A DNA stretch of 64,000 nucleotides, from NCBI GenBank assembly GCA_949987705.1, contig OX465281.1:242131143-242195142 (forward strand), given 5' to 3'. The notes under the pieces are model-generated. The model had not been told where the DNA came from. It saw only the letters and a list, made by a program, of their open reading frames with translations, and searched no databases. The DNA comes from Thereva unica (lineage: Eukaryota > Arthropoda > Insecta > Diptera > Therevidae). Below, one piece after another: positions 20,561 through 33,190 of this stretch; within the stretch, counting starts at the first letter, position 1; each line of letters opens with the position of its first letter. The translations under genes and the position numbers were made by a program.

Positions 20561-21842
20561 TACAATAACATAACCCATTTCCAGCAGGTTTCCAGCTGAG
20601 AAACTACGGAGCTTTTTCCGGGAAAATAATGTCATTTTGCTGACATCGCCTGACCCCCAGGATAATGAGACCTAAACCCATGCGATTTTTCCGGAGTGGA
20701 CATCTCAAATCTCGCGTATTCAACAAGACGACATCAATAGTAAGGACCTTACAGAAAAATACTCCAAAACGCAGGTATCTTTGGTGGAACAAGTGTAAAG
20801 ATGAAGTCCTATGTCGGAAATGTTAGCCGCTAGGCCTAGGACGAGGTTGGGAAATTTGTAATTGATAGCGTTGAGTACAAATTCCAGGGTTTTGAAGTTG
20901 GTTTGCAATAGCCAAGTGTAACTATCGCCCTCTTTGATCTAAACGTAATTTTTGTAGCAATAAAACTGTTCCTTAAAATAACTATTAGAATTTAAAGAAA
21001 CCTATAAGGACTTAAAAAATGCTATACAATACTAGTTTAAAAATACACTAGACGGTCGCACCAAAACATTCAACTTAAATAAAACTTACTTAATTTTCTC
21101 TCCAAGTTCGAAGAAAATGAAAACAAACAGCCTCCAGTGTAAAGCCATGAACCATTCCATTCCATTGTGCCTACTCAATTTTCACTATACTCAACGAACC
21201 AAAGAGCAGAAATCGCATTGATACCAAAATTGATTGGAAAATAATTAATTACTTTTGCGACACAAATAATTATAAAGCAGAAGCGAAACCAGGAAGGCTT
21301 AGACCTCCTTAAAGCAGAAACAGGATTAAACAATTCACAAGAAGGATTATAAAGGGATAATGATGCCGAACAGTGGAAAGTGATCTGTTGTGTTTGTAGT
21401 TGATGCTAGTAGCTTTGCTACTACGGCCCTTGGCTCAAAAGTTTCGGGCCTATTGGGATCTTACGTAATCCTTAATTGAATTGGCGTATAATCCTTGGGT
21501 TTATCAATACGGGGCATCATGGAAACTATTATTTACCCGGAATATTGAAGGCAGTTTCGAAAATTCATTTTCCAGCTTCCTAATTATAGACTTCCTCAAT
21601 AGTGTCTATTCAGATATTTCTGAACACTTGATGTGAATTTATATCCTGTAGAGAGATTACATACAAGGCCATAACCATAGGTCGTGTTCAATGATTTCGA
21701 AGATAGCGGTTTTGTTATAGTTTTGGGTGGTGAGAAGCTTAAAGCACTGCAGGGAATGCTGAGGATTTCATTTTTCAATCTGAGATTCGACAAATTTTAT
21801 ATTTTATGATTTTTTAATCGCCCACGGATGTTTTTCTGTGAT
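20561..21842. other. No recognised feature
   Basis: Mixed AT-rich sequence after the decayed LINE. Short frames only, and nothing was identified. Confidence 0.45.
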
Positions 21843-21990
21843 AAGCAAACCTTTGGAGTCTCCCTTTGTACTAGTAACCGTCATGTTGTTGACCAGCTTA
21901 TATCTAGTAGTAGGTAAGTTAAGTTAGAAGGATAGAAGCAAATAAGATAGGTCTGGAGGCTGCCATTATCAATTAAATCAGTTATACTCA
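21843..21990 (-). pseudogene. 'J' family retrotransposon 3' end
   Basis: Contains the family words ctttgtactagta, atctagtagtaggtaag and ggtctggaggctg in minus orientation, corresponding to HPPD and the following 3' untranslated end. Only the terminal part is present. Confidence 0.55.
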
Positions 21991-22429
21991 AGGTGGGGTC
22001 AATTGTATGACTAATAGATTGCAGTTCGAGATTGATTGAACCACCAGAAAGAAGACTTTCAAACCAGTTCTTCAAAATTAAGTTGACGAGTCTTGGTATA
22101 TAGTTTACAGTAGGGTGCCAGACTCACCAAAGCTAAGTATTTTTGGTTGGAGTGCTTTATTAGATACACAAGAAGGCCGCCAGTTCATCGATAGACATAA
22201 GTTGGATCTAGATATTCAATAAGCTTTTGACGTGACAACGTCTATTAAAACGATGAACGCCGGCTGCATGCACGAAAAATGATGACTCATTGTCCCGTTA
22301 TGTCCCGTTATCTCCCGAAGTAATTTTAAAAAATTGATCGTAGTAATCTTAAAAATTTGATTAAAATTGTCAATATTAATTAGATTAAATTATTGTCAAA
22401 TTGTCAACAATAAGCAAAGCAAGCCAAAC

Positions 22430-23996
22430 ACTCTGTCTCCTAACTGGGTGCCGGTGTATAAGAAAATAGTGAACATTACACTGACGAAAACCGTGAAATG
22501 CAAACGAAAACAGTTTCCTTGCGTTCCTGCTTGTGCTATTACCATTCACAAGTCGCAAGGTGGGACGTTTACTGTTATTATCTATAATATAAAAATAAGT
22601 CGGGTTTTCCTTCCAGACGCTATAATTAGAGAACGCACGATCCGATTTCCACGGTTTTACATTCGTTGGAAAGGTCTCGGGCTCCGTGAGGTTTATAGCA
22701 AAAAAATTTCAAAAGCAGGCGCTTGGTCCATAGCAGCCATCTCAAGAGGGCGGGTTACCATTTTCTTTACAACCCCTCGACATGGATATCAAATGAAAGG
22801 TTATGGTAAGTAGAACACCAAAAGCAATATAGTATACTCAATATATCGTTTGGTCCATGGCAGTCATCACAAGAGAGCAGATGACCATTTTCTTCACAAC
22901 CCATTCGAAATGGGTATCCAATGAAAGAGTATGATAAGTAGAACAATATAAGCAATATAGTATACTCAATATGTCGCTTGGTCCATAGCGGCCACCTCAA
23001 GAATGCGGATTACCATTTTCTTCACAACACCTTCGACATGGATATCGAATGAAAGAGTATGATAAGTAGAACACCATAGGCAATAAAGTATACTCAATAT
23101 ATCGTTTGGTCCATGGCGATCATCTCAAGCGGGCGGATTACCATTTTCTTCACAACCCCTTCGAGATGGGTATCAAATGAGAGAGTATGATAAGTAGAAC
23201 ACATAAGCAATATAGTATACTCAATATATATCGTTTGGTCCATAGCGGCCATCTCCAGAGGTTGGATTACCGATATTTTCACACCTCTCGATATGGATTT
23301 CAAATGAAAGGGTATGATAAGTAGAACACCATAAGCAATATAGTATACTCAATATATCGTTTGGTCCATGGCGGTCATCTCAAGAGGGAAGATGATCATT
23401 TTCTTCACTCCCCCCTCGACATTGGTATCAAATGAAAGGGCATTATAAGAAGAATGCCATAGACCATGTCTTTAGATTCATGGCGGCCATCTCAAGAGGG
23501 CGGATTGCGATTTTCTTCACAACACCCGAGACATGGGTATCAAATGAAAGGCTATGAAAAGTAGAACACCATAAGCAATATAGTATACTCAATTTATAAT
23601 TTGGTCCATGGCGGCCATCTCAAAAGGGCGGTTTACCATTTTCTTCACAACTCCTTCTAGATGGGTATCAAATGAGAGAGTATGATAAGTAGAACACCAT
23701 ATGCAATATAATATACTCAATATATCGTTTGGTCCATAGCGGCCATCTCAAGAGTGCGGATTAATATTTTCTTCACAACCCCTTCGACATGGGTATCAAA
23801 TGAAAGAGTATGATAAGTAGAACACCATAGGCAATATAGTATACTCAATATATCATTTGGTCCATGGCGGTCATCTCCCGAAATCAATTTTCCCAGATTT
23901 GTTCTTTTTTCATTATAGCTTTTTCCTATCGCAGACTGTGTCCTCATAATCTTATTTTATTGAAAGGCGTTGCAACGCACGCGGGTTTTTGCTAGT
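22430..23996 (+). mobile_element. Helitron-derived region with helicase fragment and minisatellite
   Basis: At about 22500-22590 the plus strand encodes '[19 protein letters not shown]', matching the conserved ITIHKSQG helicase motif of PIF1/Helitron helicases (motif V/VI region). It then falls apart into non-coding DNA and a ten-unit minisatellite. The region ends ttttgctagt at about 23987-23996, a CTAGT end like the Helitrons at 14-15 kb. The Rep endonuclease and most of the helicase are missing. The 5' boundary is uncertain. Confidence 0.65.
22720..23885. repeat. Second, older array of the 128-bp minisatellite
   Basis: About ten units of 124-129 bp, each carrying tttggtccat(a/g)gc, catctcaagagg, accattttcttcacaac and atgggtatcaaatga. 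They clearly match the unit of the 12.5-14.1 kb array but differ from each other by many substitutions. No higher-order order is evident. This array is older or has been less homogenised. Confidence 0.9.
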
Positions 23997-23999
23997 TTA

Positions 24000-24552
24000 A
24001 TATAAATGATTCAAGTTTATTCATAAAATTATGCAATCATTTCATCAATGTTTTCTCATGACGTTGTCACGTTAAACTATCGTCCGTAAACCCTCTTTAC
24101 AGACAACAAATTTTTATTAAATTACTAGTTAGACCTTGTCCTTTCCAAATTTCAATAAATCTGTCTGTGATCGTTTTGTGAATTTGTGAAAACCTATTGG
24201 AAATGTGCGATTTTCATTGGAACCGGAACTCAATTGACAAATTCGTCGGCCATATTGACGCGGCTATTTGGAATTTATAAGTTTGGACTACAAATTCATT
24301 ATTTGCCACCTTAAAAACCCCTAGATACCCAATTTCATTAGTATAGGAACTTAGTTGACAACTTAAAATAATTTTCGCGGCCATTTCGAATTTCCAAAAA
24401 CGGGCTTCGAGGTGCATCATGGGAGACCTCCACGTATCTCCATGCACAATTTCAAAGCTCTGCGAAGACTGGTCTACGAAGCTCTCCATGACAGAGTCAT
24501 CATGGAGCTACTTTTGAATGTAATAGAATAACCTATGTTCTTTCTTTTAATG
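24000..24552. repeat. Two-copy direct repeat in non-coding DNA
   Basis: Segments beginning ggaactcaattgacaa (about 24227) and ggaacttagttgacaa (about 24346) each continue to a gcggc(t/c)att..gaattt block, a diverged duplication with a period near 120 bp. Function and family are unknown. No gene is present. Confidence 0.4.
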
Positions 24553-24645
24553 TAAATAGCACATGCTTAACTGGACGGTAGTTAGAGGGGTTGTTGGAAT
24601 CATCTTTTTTCGGTATTGGCTGAACAAGTGAAATTTCTCGGGGTC
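24553..24645 (-). pseudogene. Short reverse transcriptase scrap
   Basis: The minus strand reads 'LVQPIPKKDDSNNPSNYRPV', the ...PIPKKG..NP.NYRPI block of CR1/Jockey-type reverse transcriptases. Only about 30 codons survive. Confidence 0.6.
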
Positions 24646-24870
24646 CGTATTCTGATCTTGCACATTTAGCCAGATCAAAGCAAGACCAAGAAAAGATTAC
24701 AAGATCAAGGTAGCAAGATTTTTTGTTCATCTTTAAGAGCCAAAAGTGTTACAGTGATGAGCAAAAAGTCTTGCAAAAGTCTTTCAAAAAGTCTTGCAGT
24801 CATGTCTTGGTCATGCTAAATGTGCAAGATCTTGCAGTCTTGTCTTGTCTGTTTTGTTGAACTGAGCATT
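24646..24870. repeat. CAAGA/TCTTG-rich interspersed repeat, copy A
   Basis: A run of caagac/caagatc words is followed by gatgagcaaaaagtcttgca and tcttgcagtcttgtcttg. The same family occurs at 63.58 and 63.91 kb, each beginning gatgagcaaaaa. It is inverted-repeat rich and non-coding, probably a MITE-type repeat. Confidence 0.6.
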
Positions 24871-24929
24871 ATGAGGGCCTGCAGACCCTAGTGACCAATT
24901 TTCAACCCGAAAGAGATGCTATTTTCCCG

Positions 24930-25240
24930 CACTCCTCCAAAAGTTGCTCGATCTGATTCTCGACCATCTTGTACTTGGTGTTTTTTTTAGAACCAGCTTC
25001 AATTGGGCTGTTTGTGGAATATCTAAACGGCCAACTTCCACACATGTTCTCTGTGAATGCCCTACTCTGATCTGGCTTAGAAGAAGAACGTTTTTCAGAA
25101 AGCTTATGAGCCCCGGTCACGGACACTAAATCCCTTCTTGCATTCTATCGGAGAAGACGGTCGGTTTCCGATCCTACCTAATTATGCCTAACTTGGCCGC
25201 GCTGTTCACCATATGGGTTTCCCCTATACTCCTGTAATAA
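24930..25240 (+). pseudogene. LINE C-terminal tail
   Basis: The plus strand reads 'THVLCECPTLIWLRRRTF', the H.LC.C.....R...F zinc-knuckle-like tail that follows RNase H in I-superfamily LINEs. Stops and an aataataataa simple repeat follow, as at a LINE 3' end. The upstream domains are absent. Confidence 0.6.
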
Positions 25241-25304
25241 TAATAATGCCTTATTAAGATTGTCGCTGGATTTATCCTACTAATCAGCCGGAAACTAGCT
25301 CTTA

Positions 25305-25536
25305 AGCGGCGTTCACATTGGCGAGTACAAAGGGTTATTACGTGGTGGCTACTGGGTTGCTCCCAGTGACTGGTTTTGGTATGCTAGTAAACGCCACGTT
25401 TGAGCACTTGTGCCGGTATACTCTCTTGGTTAGTCCACCAACTAGTGCCCTTGCTAGTAGATAGCTCAGGGGTATAGCCCACTATCTTCCGCTAGTCCAG
25501 TAGCGCACAGTTGCACACGCCAATGTGGACGCCGTA
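25305..25536. mobile_element. MITE with about 20-bp inverted ends
   Basis: The left end gcggcgttcacattggcg and the right end cgccaatgtggacgccg are inverted repeats with one mismatch across 230 bp. TTAA lies at the left edge and TATTAA just beyond the right. There is no coding. The superfamily is uncertain (PIF/Harbinger or piggyBac-like by target). Confidence 0.65.
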
Positions 25537-25873
25537 TTAAATTTGTATTCCACACTTCTTTAGGCGTTGATCACGCGTAACCTTTGCGACTGCGCGAGTG
25601 CAGCACAATTGCAGGGCATGTTTTCATTGAGTGTAATATGTAACAGCAAAGTTCTAGTCGGAAAGATAGTAGTGAGCAAGAAGAGTGAAAGAACTGACAA
25701 CGCCAATACGCGCTTTTATTTCACTAGCTTTCCATCCAAACCTACCGTGCCCGAACTCTGACTTCCGCATTGAAGAGGAGATCGCTTCCTCGCCTAATGT
25801 GTTTAGAGGAGAAAGTAGGGATTCTTTTAATAAAAAGGGAAGACAAGAAAGAATGGAAAAGCGATAAACTATA

Positions 25874-25948
25874 CCGCAGAGTGGATTCGAGCCTTGGACC
25901 TCAGGAATTGTAGTCGCGCTCCTTACTTCCTAGGTTACCGAGGCCAAG
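25874..25948 (-). mobile_element. tRNA-derived SINE head, decayed
   Basis: On the minus strand ggcctcggtaacctagg..gtaagg (A-box-like) is followed 30 bases later by aggtccaaggctcgaatcc (B-box-like). The same head is found at 29.3, 37.25 and 38.05 kb. It does not fold into a proper tRNA, because the anticodon stem is disrupted. A pyrimidine-rich stretch follows at lower coordinates. Confidence 0.5.
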
Positions 25949-26329
25949 GCTGTTCTATGGTTTGTCTTTCTACCTGACGGTATCTACATATGTGGGTATC
26001 GATTTTACTCAAGATCGTCTGGTATAACTCGCGCCATAAAAGAAGCTAATATCAAAATCGCTGTTTCCATGCGTAGTGAGAGTCTCAAGTCCCCAAAAGC
26101 GAGCAGCGCCATTCTGTTTCTTTAAAAACGCATATAACCGACTCCTCTATATTTTTAATCAGAATTCCACACGTGCTCCTATTTCCCTTGTTTTATAGCG
26201 CTAGCTCTAGGATCTGTCACGAATTTGCCTTGCGAGAGGACCTGTTATGACCCCCTGAGTTCAGGCTTAGTATGCTTGAGAAACTTGTTGGCTTACAAGA
26301 GTCCATTATCCTACGTTCGTGGTATTGAT

Positions 26330-26770
26330 GTATCCCTTAATAAACTTTTATTAACTGAAGAATTTTAGCGCTGCTTTACTGTCTGACGTTATAAGATAGG
26401 TTTGAAATTTGCCTTTCGCTTTATACAGTAACGGACACCGTCCTATATGATGTATACTTCTGTTTGAAATACTGAAAGGAATTTGCCAAGAACCCTGCAT
26501 TTGGATCCATAAACACAACCTTCAGATGTTCCTTTGTTCGAACTTAAATCCATCTCTATATCAAATCCCCTTTGTAAGTTGAAAGAGTTTGCTTACTTTT
26601 AACAGTCCTCGATCGGCTTGAAACTCATTGGGTATACTTAGATAACCTTTGAGATCTCGAGGTTCCACCTTATTCGCCACTGCGAGCTTAAGGGCCCAAT
26701 TAACTGCTTCTCTCTTTAGCTTTTCTTGGAGTTGAGGCATAGTTAGAATTGTCCCTAACGCTACTGTCAT
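26330..26770 (-). pseudogene. LINE fragment linking RT and RNase H
   Basis: The minus strand has 'ALGTILTMPQLQEKLKREAV' (the ALE..L.L.PL....E.A block after RT). After a spacer of the usual length comes a damaged 'VYGSKCRVLGKFLSVFQTEVY', corresponding to the YTDGSK...SVFQAE start of RNase H. The catalytic TDGS aspartate is missing. Decay after 26450 is heavy. Confidence 0.65.
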
Positions 26771-28882
26771 TGAGTGGAGTGTCGGACAGTATGAATTAGC
26801 CGGAAAGATAGTAGAGAGAAGAGCCGTACGACATCAGCTATTTCGTCAGCTCTCGTGCAATCTACCGTGACGGAACTTTGTTTTCGGTGTCGTTTTTCCA
26901 AGCGGTCCTCCAACTAAGTACTAAACACGTCGAAAGCTGCTTGACCTACGTGATCAAAAGAAAACCGATGTATTGTGCATGCTAAATGGCATCCTTTGCG
27001 CCTATCAACAGAATTGCCTGAAATATGAGCCACATCATAATTGTAAAAGTAGCTTCTTGTGGTAAAACGATGAATTAATATCAAAGTGTTCAATTTCTGT
27101 CAAACACTAGGCATAACGTGTTAGAGAATAGGCATTTTGATGATTAGATTTTGTGCATTAATCACTTTTTCTGTAAAAAAAAAACACTTTCTATCATTAA
27201 ACACTTTACCGAGCAGAAGAGCATTAGAGCATTTTATTTCTATCTAGATCTATTAATCACTTGGATTTAGAGTGCTCGGGGCCTTCTTCTGTAGGTGTTT
27301 TTGTCACCAAGTTAAAGCTACGTAGAAGACGATAGGTTTGATGATTGTAATATGTGATTAGATTATTGTGGGCTTTAAACTAAAGGTTTTTCCCATCATA
27401 ATGGCGGTATTATTATAAATTAATTCAACAGGTTGAGTATTGTATGCAACGTAACCATTGCTTTGTGAGACAAAAACTATCAAGGGGTTATGTGGTTGTA
27501 ACGAATAAAAAATTGGAGAAAACAATTAATGGTCTTAGAAAAATAAATAGAAAAGAGAGTGAAAAAACATTTTCCTTAATGCGCATATACGACTCAGTCC
27601 ACCCCTTTACCATTTTTTTACAGAAGCTTTCCTCCTTCCACCTGTACTCTAATTCCTAATCTTGTATCGGAATAATTGCTTCTTAGAATTTTCACATCGC
27701 ACTAATAAATCAATGGTAGTTTGATGCTTATAAATACAATTCTCCTTACTTACTTGCTTCAAAACTTAATTGGCAAGTTGAATGAAGCAATAAGTTCAGG
27801 CAAGGAATCACAAGTCCATCCGAGACGGTATCCACCTTCAAAATGTCATATACTGTTTCTAAGGACATGACGAGTAAAAAAAATATCGATTCTCAATTAC
27901 TATGAAACTAATTGGTCATTAGTCCGTTGTTATATAAGGAAATTTATATTGCAGACTAATATAGGTACCTACAACGTGCAGTTTTAGTGACGTTGAATGG
28001 CGGTGGCTATTTTGTGCATATTTCAATTTGGTACATTAAAAAGAGTTTTTTCAGCTCAAATGAAATTCAAAAAAAATTTCCAATTTGCAAGTTAATAAAC
28101 TTCAATTTTATAGACTTGAGCAAAAATAATTTTATGTAAACCAAGTATCTTTCATCGCTGTCATATAGACTACAAAAACATTTGCGATTTTTCTAGCCAT
28201 TAATTTTATTTTTATTATTTTATTAACGACTCGAAATGCCGGAAACTCTCCACCATCATAGAAATAAAATATGAAGTAAATATTCCTATTTGAACTCTGC
28301 ACAACCGACAATGATGCTTCAGGAAAATTATTTTAGGAGAGCACTTGAGTTTTCTCTTGAAAAATTATATTTGTAGCGAATATTCTGCAAAATAAAAAAC
28401 TTTGAATGACGCGGCAGCAGACTTTAAGACTATGTTCAGGATTATTTAGCGAGCTCTTGGCGATCTTTTAAAGTTTAGAATTTGATTGCAGTCAATTTAC
28501 CGCAGATGCTAGAGTAGCAACTAGTAAGGATCAAGCATTCTCGGTAGTAAATCCAGAAAGTTTTTTGTGTTAAAATATTCTTTAGAGTTGTCGTAGGACA
28601 CCTGAAATGGAAGTGCTGGCTCAAAAGATTCAAGAATCATGATGAATTTTGCTATGGATTCTACAATTACTCAGGGAAGAGATATTATAAATATAAAGAC
28701 GTGGAATAACCTGAGGGCAGTAAATAAAATTTACTCTACAAAAGAACAATTGATTACATTCAGGACAAGCACATCTTGTTCACGAATTGACTACTTCCCA
28801 AAAGGTCTCATCTTATACTGATCTCAGAAGAGATCATATCAAACTCTTTCTCTATTGTAAAGCAATACCTGAAGCAGGTCTT
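26771..28882. other. No recognised feature
   Basis: About 2.1 kb of AT-rich DNA. Short frames, no motif, and no clear inverted repeat of useful length. Confidence 0.5.
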
Positions 28883-29346
28883 TTTTTTTATGTGACAGAC
28901 TAGAGGCTTAGGGAAAGTCCCTTTGTACTGTCGACAATCTATTTTTTCCGTATACACTGTCGAACAGCAGATCTAGCCAGAAGATGGAGAAGAGCGAGAG
29001 AATAGAGGAAGGAACTGTCTGTCACAACCTAGCCGCGATATTTTTATTCCACCTACTCGGAACCATTTCGCGACTCTGACATCGGGACATCGAGAACAAC
29101 TCGCTGGAGTGTTATGCCTCCTGAAACTAGTTGAATCTCATCAACCAACCGATGGCATGCGCTTGGTGGAGCGGGGAAGGACTAGGGAAGGCTATGACAG
29201 AAGGAATGTAAAGAGGGAAGAAGAGAGAAGGGAAGTTATGTAGGTGGGAGAGTGGAAAAGGCGAAGGACCGTGGGGCTGGCCGGGATTCGAACCCGGGAC
29301 CTCTGGGACAGCAGTCAGGCGCCTTACCCCTAGACTAACGAGGCCC
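28883..29346 (-). mobile_element. tRNA-derived SINE, nearly complete
   Basis: The minus strand starts GGCCTCGTTAGTCTAGGGG (A box), with B box GGTTCGAATCC 30 bases on. A pyrimidine-rich body and a 3' end reading ...CTAGTCTGTCACATAAAAAAAA follow. A tRNA-like pol III promoter at the head plus an A-tail defines a SINE. A 6-bp word aggtct occurs just outside both ends, possibly a target duplication. The same 3' end with A-tail recurs at 58.05-58.16 kb. The head resembles a tRNA but lacks a sound anticodon stem, so I do not call a functional tRNA. Confidence 0.7.
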
Positions 29347-31036
29347 CCAAAGGTCTGACTACACAAGAGCGAATGTTAGTTACTGAAACAGGCGAGGCGA
29401 CGTTGAAAGATTTCTATTTTCAAGCCATGAATGTCGTTTTCTCAAGCGGTCCTCTACTGAGTAAAAGTCACGTCCAATGCTGCTTAACTTCACAATCGAA
29501 GGAGAGCCGGTCTATTAGCGATGCTAAAGACAGCTTTCTCACCCATCACCATAATTTCCTGAAATGCCAACAACAACAAAAACCTTTTAATAGCTTTCCG
29601 AAGGCAGGTGTTGGGATTGCCCTATTTCATTTGTAGGTTTGCATCATAGGACCCTTATAAGAAACTGAACTGAACTGGGCATTCCTCACTTCAGTATAAC
29701 TGATTTCTTTTTGGTGGTGCTTATGATGAATTTAAGGGGAAAGCCCTCTTTCAACATTACCCTTATTTGCCACATGGGGTCCACACGGTGCATCAGCCCT
29801 GCCCCTTTAAATATTAGCCGGGAAGGATACCGAGATATACTGTGGGAATGATAAAAGTGTAACCTGAATCAAGTCAGAGAGACAAGCGAACATTTTCCCT
29901 GAGGTTCATTGGCTCTGGCTAGGATCGGATCAGACATAGAGCATTAGGAAGCCTTTTCATGCAGATCTTGGGAGAAGATTCGACGTGATTTTGTACGTGA
30001 ATAGAACGGGCTACATCTAAAGCCATTCCAAGCACATTGTCATACACTTATATATAAAGACTTTTTTGTCCTTGCACCTGCTAGACAGAGAATCTGGAGC
30101 CTGAACCTCAAAATTCTACGGTCGTAGAAGGAGACGTCCTGAAGCACTTCAATATATGCATATTGACCAACTCCAAGATATTAGGGGTGCCGGTACAGGG
30201 GTCTATTTAGATACCACTAGCAGTATCTGTCTGTCTGCCCTGTTAGTATCTTTCAAGCGGATCGGGTAGCGACTTTGAAGGTCTGCCAGATAATGAACCT
30301 CGAACCTACACAAAGATGTAGCATTGAAATTTTCATAAATAGCGAACCTCTATAAAGTCGATGTGGGAGCGATGCAGACCTGTGATAGAGAGATTCGGTA
30401 GAAAGCACAATGCAACTCTTCTCTGAGTTCATGGACGGGAACGAAGAAGCAAACTACCCAGATAAACAGAGATCGGTATAGTTCACAGCCCAATCCCCAA
30501 TAAGCGGGTCCAAAACGCTATTTTTGACTACCATCTCTTGCTAGCCGGACTGAAGTGGAGCGCACTTGATACCTGTATTATTATCTCTACGACGACTTGG
30601 CACAATTATAACAAAGAAAGAGCCATGAGCCCCCTAAACAGACCCCAACGAAATATTGTCCAAATTAGGGCAAACATTTCAGGACTTTGGGCCATAGGGA
30701 ACCGCGCAGGCAGGGGACATTAGGGAGTTACGTTCTGGAAGATTTAAAGGGATTTATCTCCCTTAGATCATACTGATAAGCTTCCTAAACTCCACAAGAT
30801 GGCTCTAGACATTCACCACAGCCGACTAAACAACCACCTTACTTTAGATTCACAAGATAGTCGTATAAAAACGGATGCACTAATTAGCCCGTTCGGTCGC
30901 ACACGTCGCAGCCCTACACCTAACCTAACCTTCGACGACACTGCCACCGGTACCTATACTTACTGGAGAGGCAATATCATTGGTGATGGTGATCGTGATT
31001 GGTAATGGTTAATCCAATGTGGTGTAGATTTCACTG
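29347..31036. other. No firm feature
   Basis: Mostly unrecognised. Around 30600-30720 the plus strand faintly resembles the SRR/ITGHW..G region after LINE RNase H, but it is too weak to call. Short frames only. Confidence 0.4.
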
Positions 31037-31207
31037 GCCTCTGTACTGAAAGTCGAATCGTATTGCGTGACAAGTCGTTTGGGACGAGAGTGGAAATGCG
31101 AAGCTAAATTTAAGTCCCCTGTACTGAAAGTCGTGATTCGACTGAGAAGTCAGTTTCTTCAACTCAAACGACTAGTCGTGTCGTGACGATTCGACATTCA
31201 GCACAGG
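31037..31207. repeat. Inverted repeat with ctgaaagtcgaatcgt arms
   Basis: Arms of about 45 bp at each end pair imperfectly. A third partial copy (ctgtactgaaagtcgtgattcg) sits between them. This is a likely MITE or fold-back remnant without coding. Confidence 0.55.
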
Positions 31208-32277
31208 GATCACTGATTCTATAATATACTAAATGTCTCAGATAAGATAAGCGGCAAAGAAAGATCAATTCAATTAATGGCGGAAATTGAAAAATATCAA
31301 GAATTGTGTGAAGAGTTGGTGGAAGCGACGATGTCCTAGGGTAGAGCGAGTGGAGCGGTTGCTCTAGGCGCCAGGTGAAAAGGGGCGCCAAAATGAATGC
31401 GAAACCCCATTTTGATGGCACTTTTTGAGGGCGTTGTTTGTAGCTAGCCAAGTCTATCTACTCATCAATATGACTCGAACACGGCACAAGCAGGGAGCAC
31501 TGACTCCAAGATCGATGACGGCAATACTAATGTGTAAACAGTCTTCTTCTAGAGCACTTCTTAACGTTCCAAACGTTTCTGGGGCTCCCACAGCTCCCAA
31601 AAGGACGAACTACAAGGCCAGTTAGATATTTTTGGATCCATGCATCAACGTGTCGAAGAGAGTTTTCAGGATTTTTCTTCAGGACGTGCAGTCTGAGCCC
31701 GTAAACCCAGGGATGGAGTACCTTGAGATCACTCCTTCATTGGCAGATCACCTTAGATCTCCTGCGGAAGTAAGGGCACCTAATCGGAGAGGCGACTCGA
31801 AAAAACTACCGCTTTCAGAAGGCGTGGTGGTGCAGTCCGAAAACGTTTTACGCGATATCTGGAAGCTGGCTACTCCTATGTAGAGGCTGGTAGGGTCCGC
31901 GTGGCCCCGAGGAAGAAAGAGATACCTATTTTCTTAATAAGAAGGGGGGCTGCGTTCGGAAACGTCATTTGCAGAGCAGTAGACGGTAGTCATTCGTTCG
32001 GTATTGCAATTGATGATGATCAAGAGTCCGGAAATGCAAATTAACTATTGCCAACGTACGGCAATGCACATTCGCACTGCAATCTTGCAATCATTTTAAT
32101 GTCAGGTGGTCGAAATCATCAAATTCGCAGTAAAACTAGTCACTTCTGCAAACTGCATCAGTCATTTTTGCAGCCGACGCAGTTAATTGACGATCATTTG
32201 ACGATACCGAAAGCAGCCGGAGTTAGATCTTCTGGATGTTCTCCAGGGCATAATAACCCGGGAAAAGGGTAAAAACT
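31208..32277. other. No recognised feature
   Basis: Several short plus-strand frames occur (31425-31625, 31632-31883) but none has a recognised domain. They may be upstream ORF1 sequence of the element at 32.28 kb. Confidence 0.35.
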
Positions 32278-32600
32278 TTGTCCACACTGTTTGAAAAGCC
32301 TTCAGACAAGTCGGACGCACCCATAGTGAAATCTAGAACGACTCCAAAGCCGACCTTCTGTCAAATAGCAGAAAGTGTCAGAATCGGCATGCTTGCGACT
32401 AACAATCCGGAGACTCTTCTGACCACGAAACAACTAGTTACCGTGCAAGAAAGTCTTCTGGAGGCGATAGCCGAATTGGTCCAGGGCTCAGAACAGCCAA
32501 AGCTCCAACTGGAAATACAATTTATGTGAAGTGAAAGCGTCGATCAAAGGGCGCCGAAACACAATCTCGCTCCACCCTCAACAAGGGCTAGGGTCGGCGC
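32278..32600 (+). pseudogene. Possible LINE ORF1 fragment (DUF4780-like)
   Basis: The frame reads 'TFCQIAESVRIGMLATNNPE', then 'LTTKQLVTVQESLLEAI', resembling the DUF4780-type domain found in ORF1 of some insect LINEs (..A...LRVA..D...P...LT..Q...I...L...I). The following WLHP-like piece is in another frame. There is no zinc knuckle. Recognition is by pattern only. Confidence 0.35.
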
Positions 32601-32719
32601 TGAGATCGATCTTCCTAAAAACATAAATACATATGTATTACTAAATTTGCTCCATTCTGTCAAGCTACTACATTTCTACGGTGGCCCAGTCAATAGTGGC
32701 ACAAAAAGGCGCCAAGTTT

Positions 32720-33190
32720 TAAGGCCCGGTTTTGTGTTTTGTCAATCCACACTAACGTGAGTTTAGAAGCGCCATGCCACAGGCGGGCCGAATGCTGGAC
32801 TTGTATATTTTACCACAAGCCGCTGTCTCAAGGAAGAACTTTCATGTCTTGCATAAATCCTAGGCATTGTCATGCTTGTTTGGGGTTTTGGAATATGTGA
32901 TCATTCCATCGCCAAGCTCAGTTCAAGTTATGCCTAAGATATAAAGAAATGGGCGGCCAGTTACATTCACACCGTCTACTGAGACAGAAGGATGGTCTGT
33001 GGAGGGTTTGTTAGAGATGAGACAGTACTTCATTTTGGAGACATTAAATTCGCACCAATCCTGCGGCCCCAATAACTTACATCAACAAAAGCGTTGAAGT
33101 GGTTGGAGGGGATTAGGAACAGATTATTCATAAAAATTAGAAAAAAATGAGGGTCGCAGAATTGACCCCCGCGGAACACCAGCACAATAC
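32720..33190 (-). pseudogene. Jockey-like reverse transcriptase, C-terminal half
   Basis: On the minus strand a damaged GVPQGS box ('VFRGGQFCDPHFFLIFMNNL') is followed by FVDV in place of FADD. Then come 'CLISNKPSTDHPSVSVDG' and 'YKSSIRPACGMA', the end of the thumb. Frames shift several times. The changed FADD box shows it is dead. Confidence 0.6.

Noticed and set aside
29276..29346. Possible functional tRNA gene on the minus strand
   Set aside because: A and B boxes are good, but the anticodon stem does not pair and the same head recurs in decayed copies with a SINE body, so it is a SINE head.
30520..30730. Weak resemblance to the region after LINE RNase H
   Set aside because: Scattered matches without a catalytic or cysteine motif.
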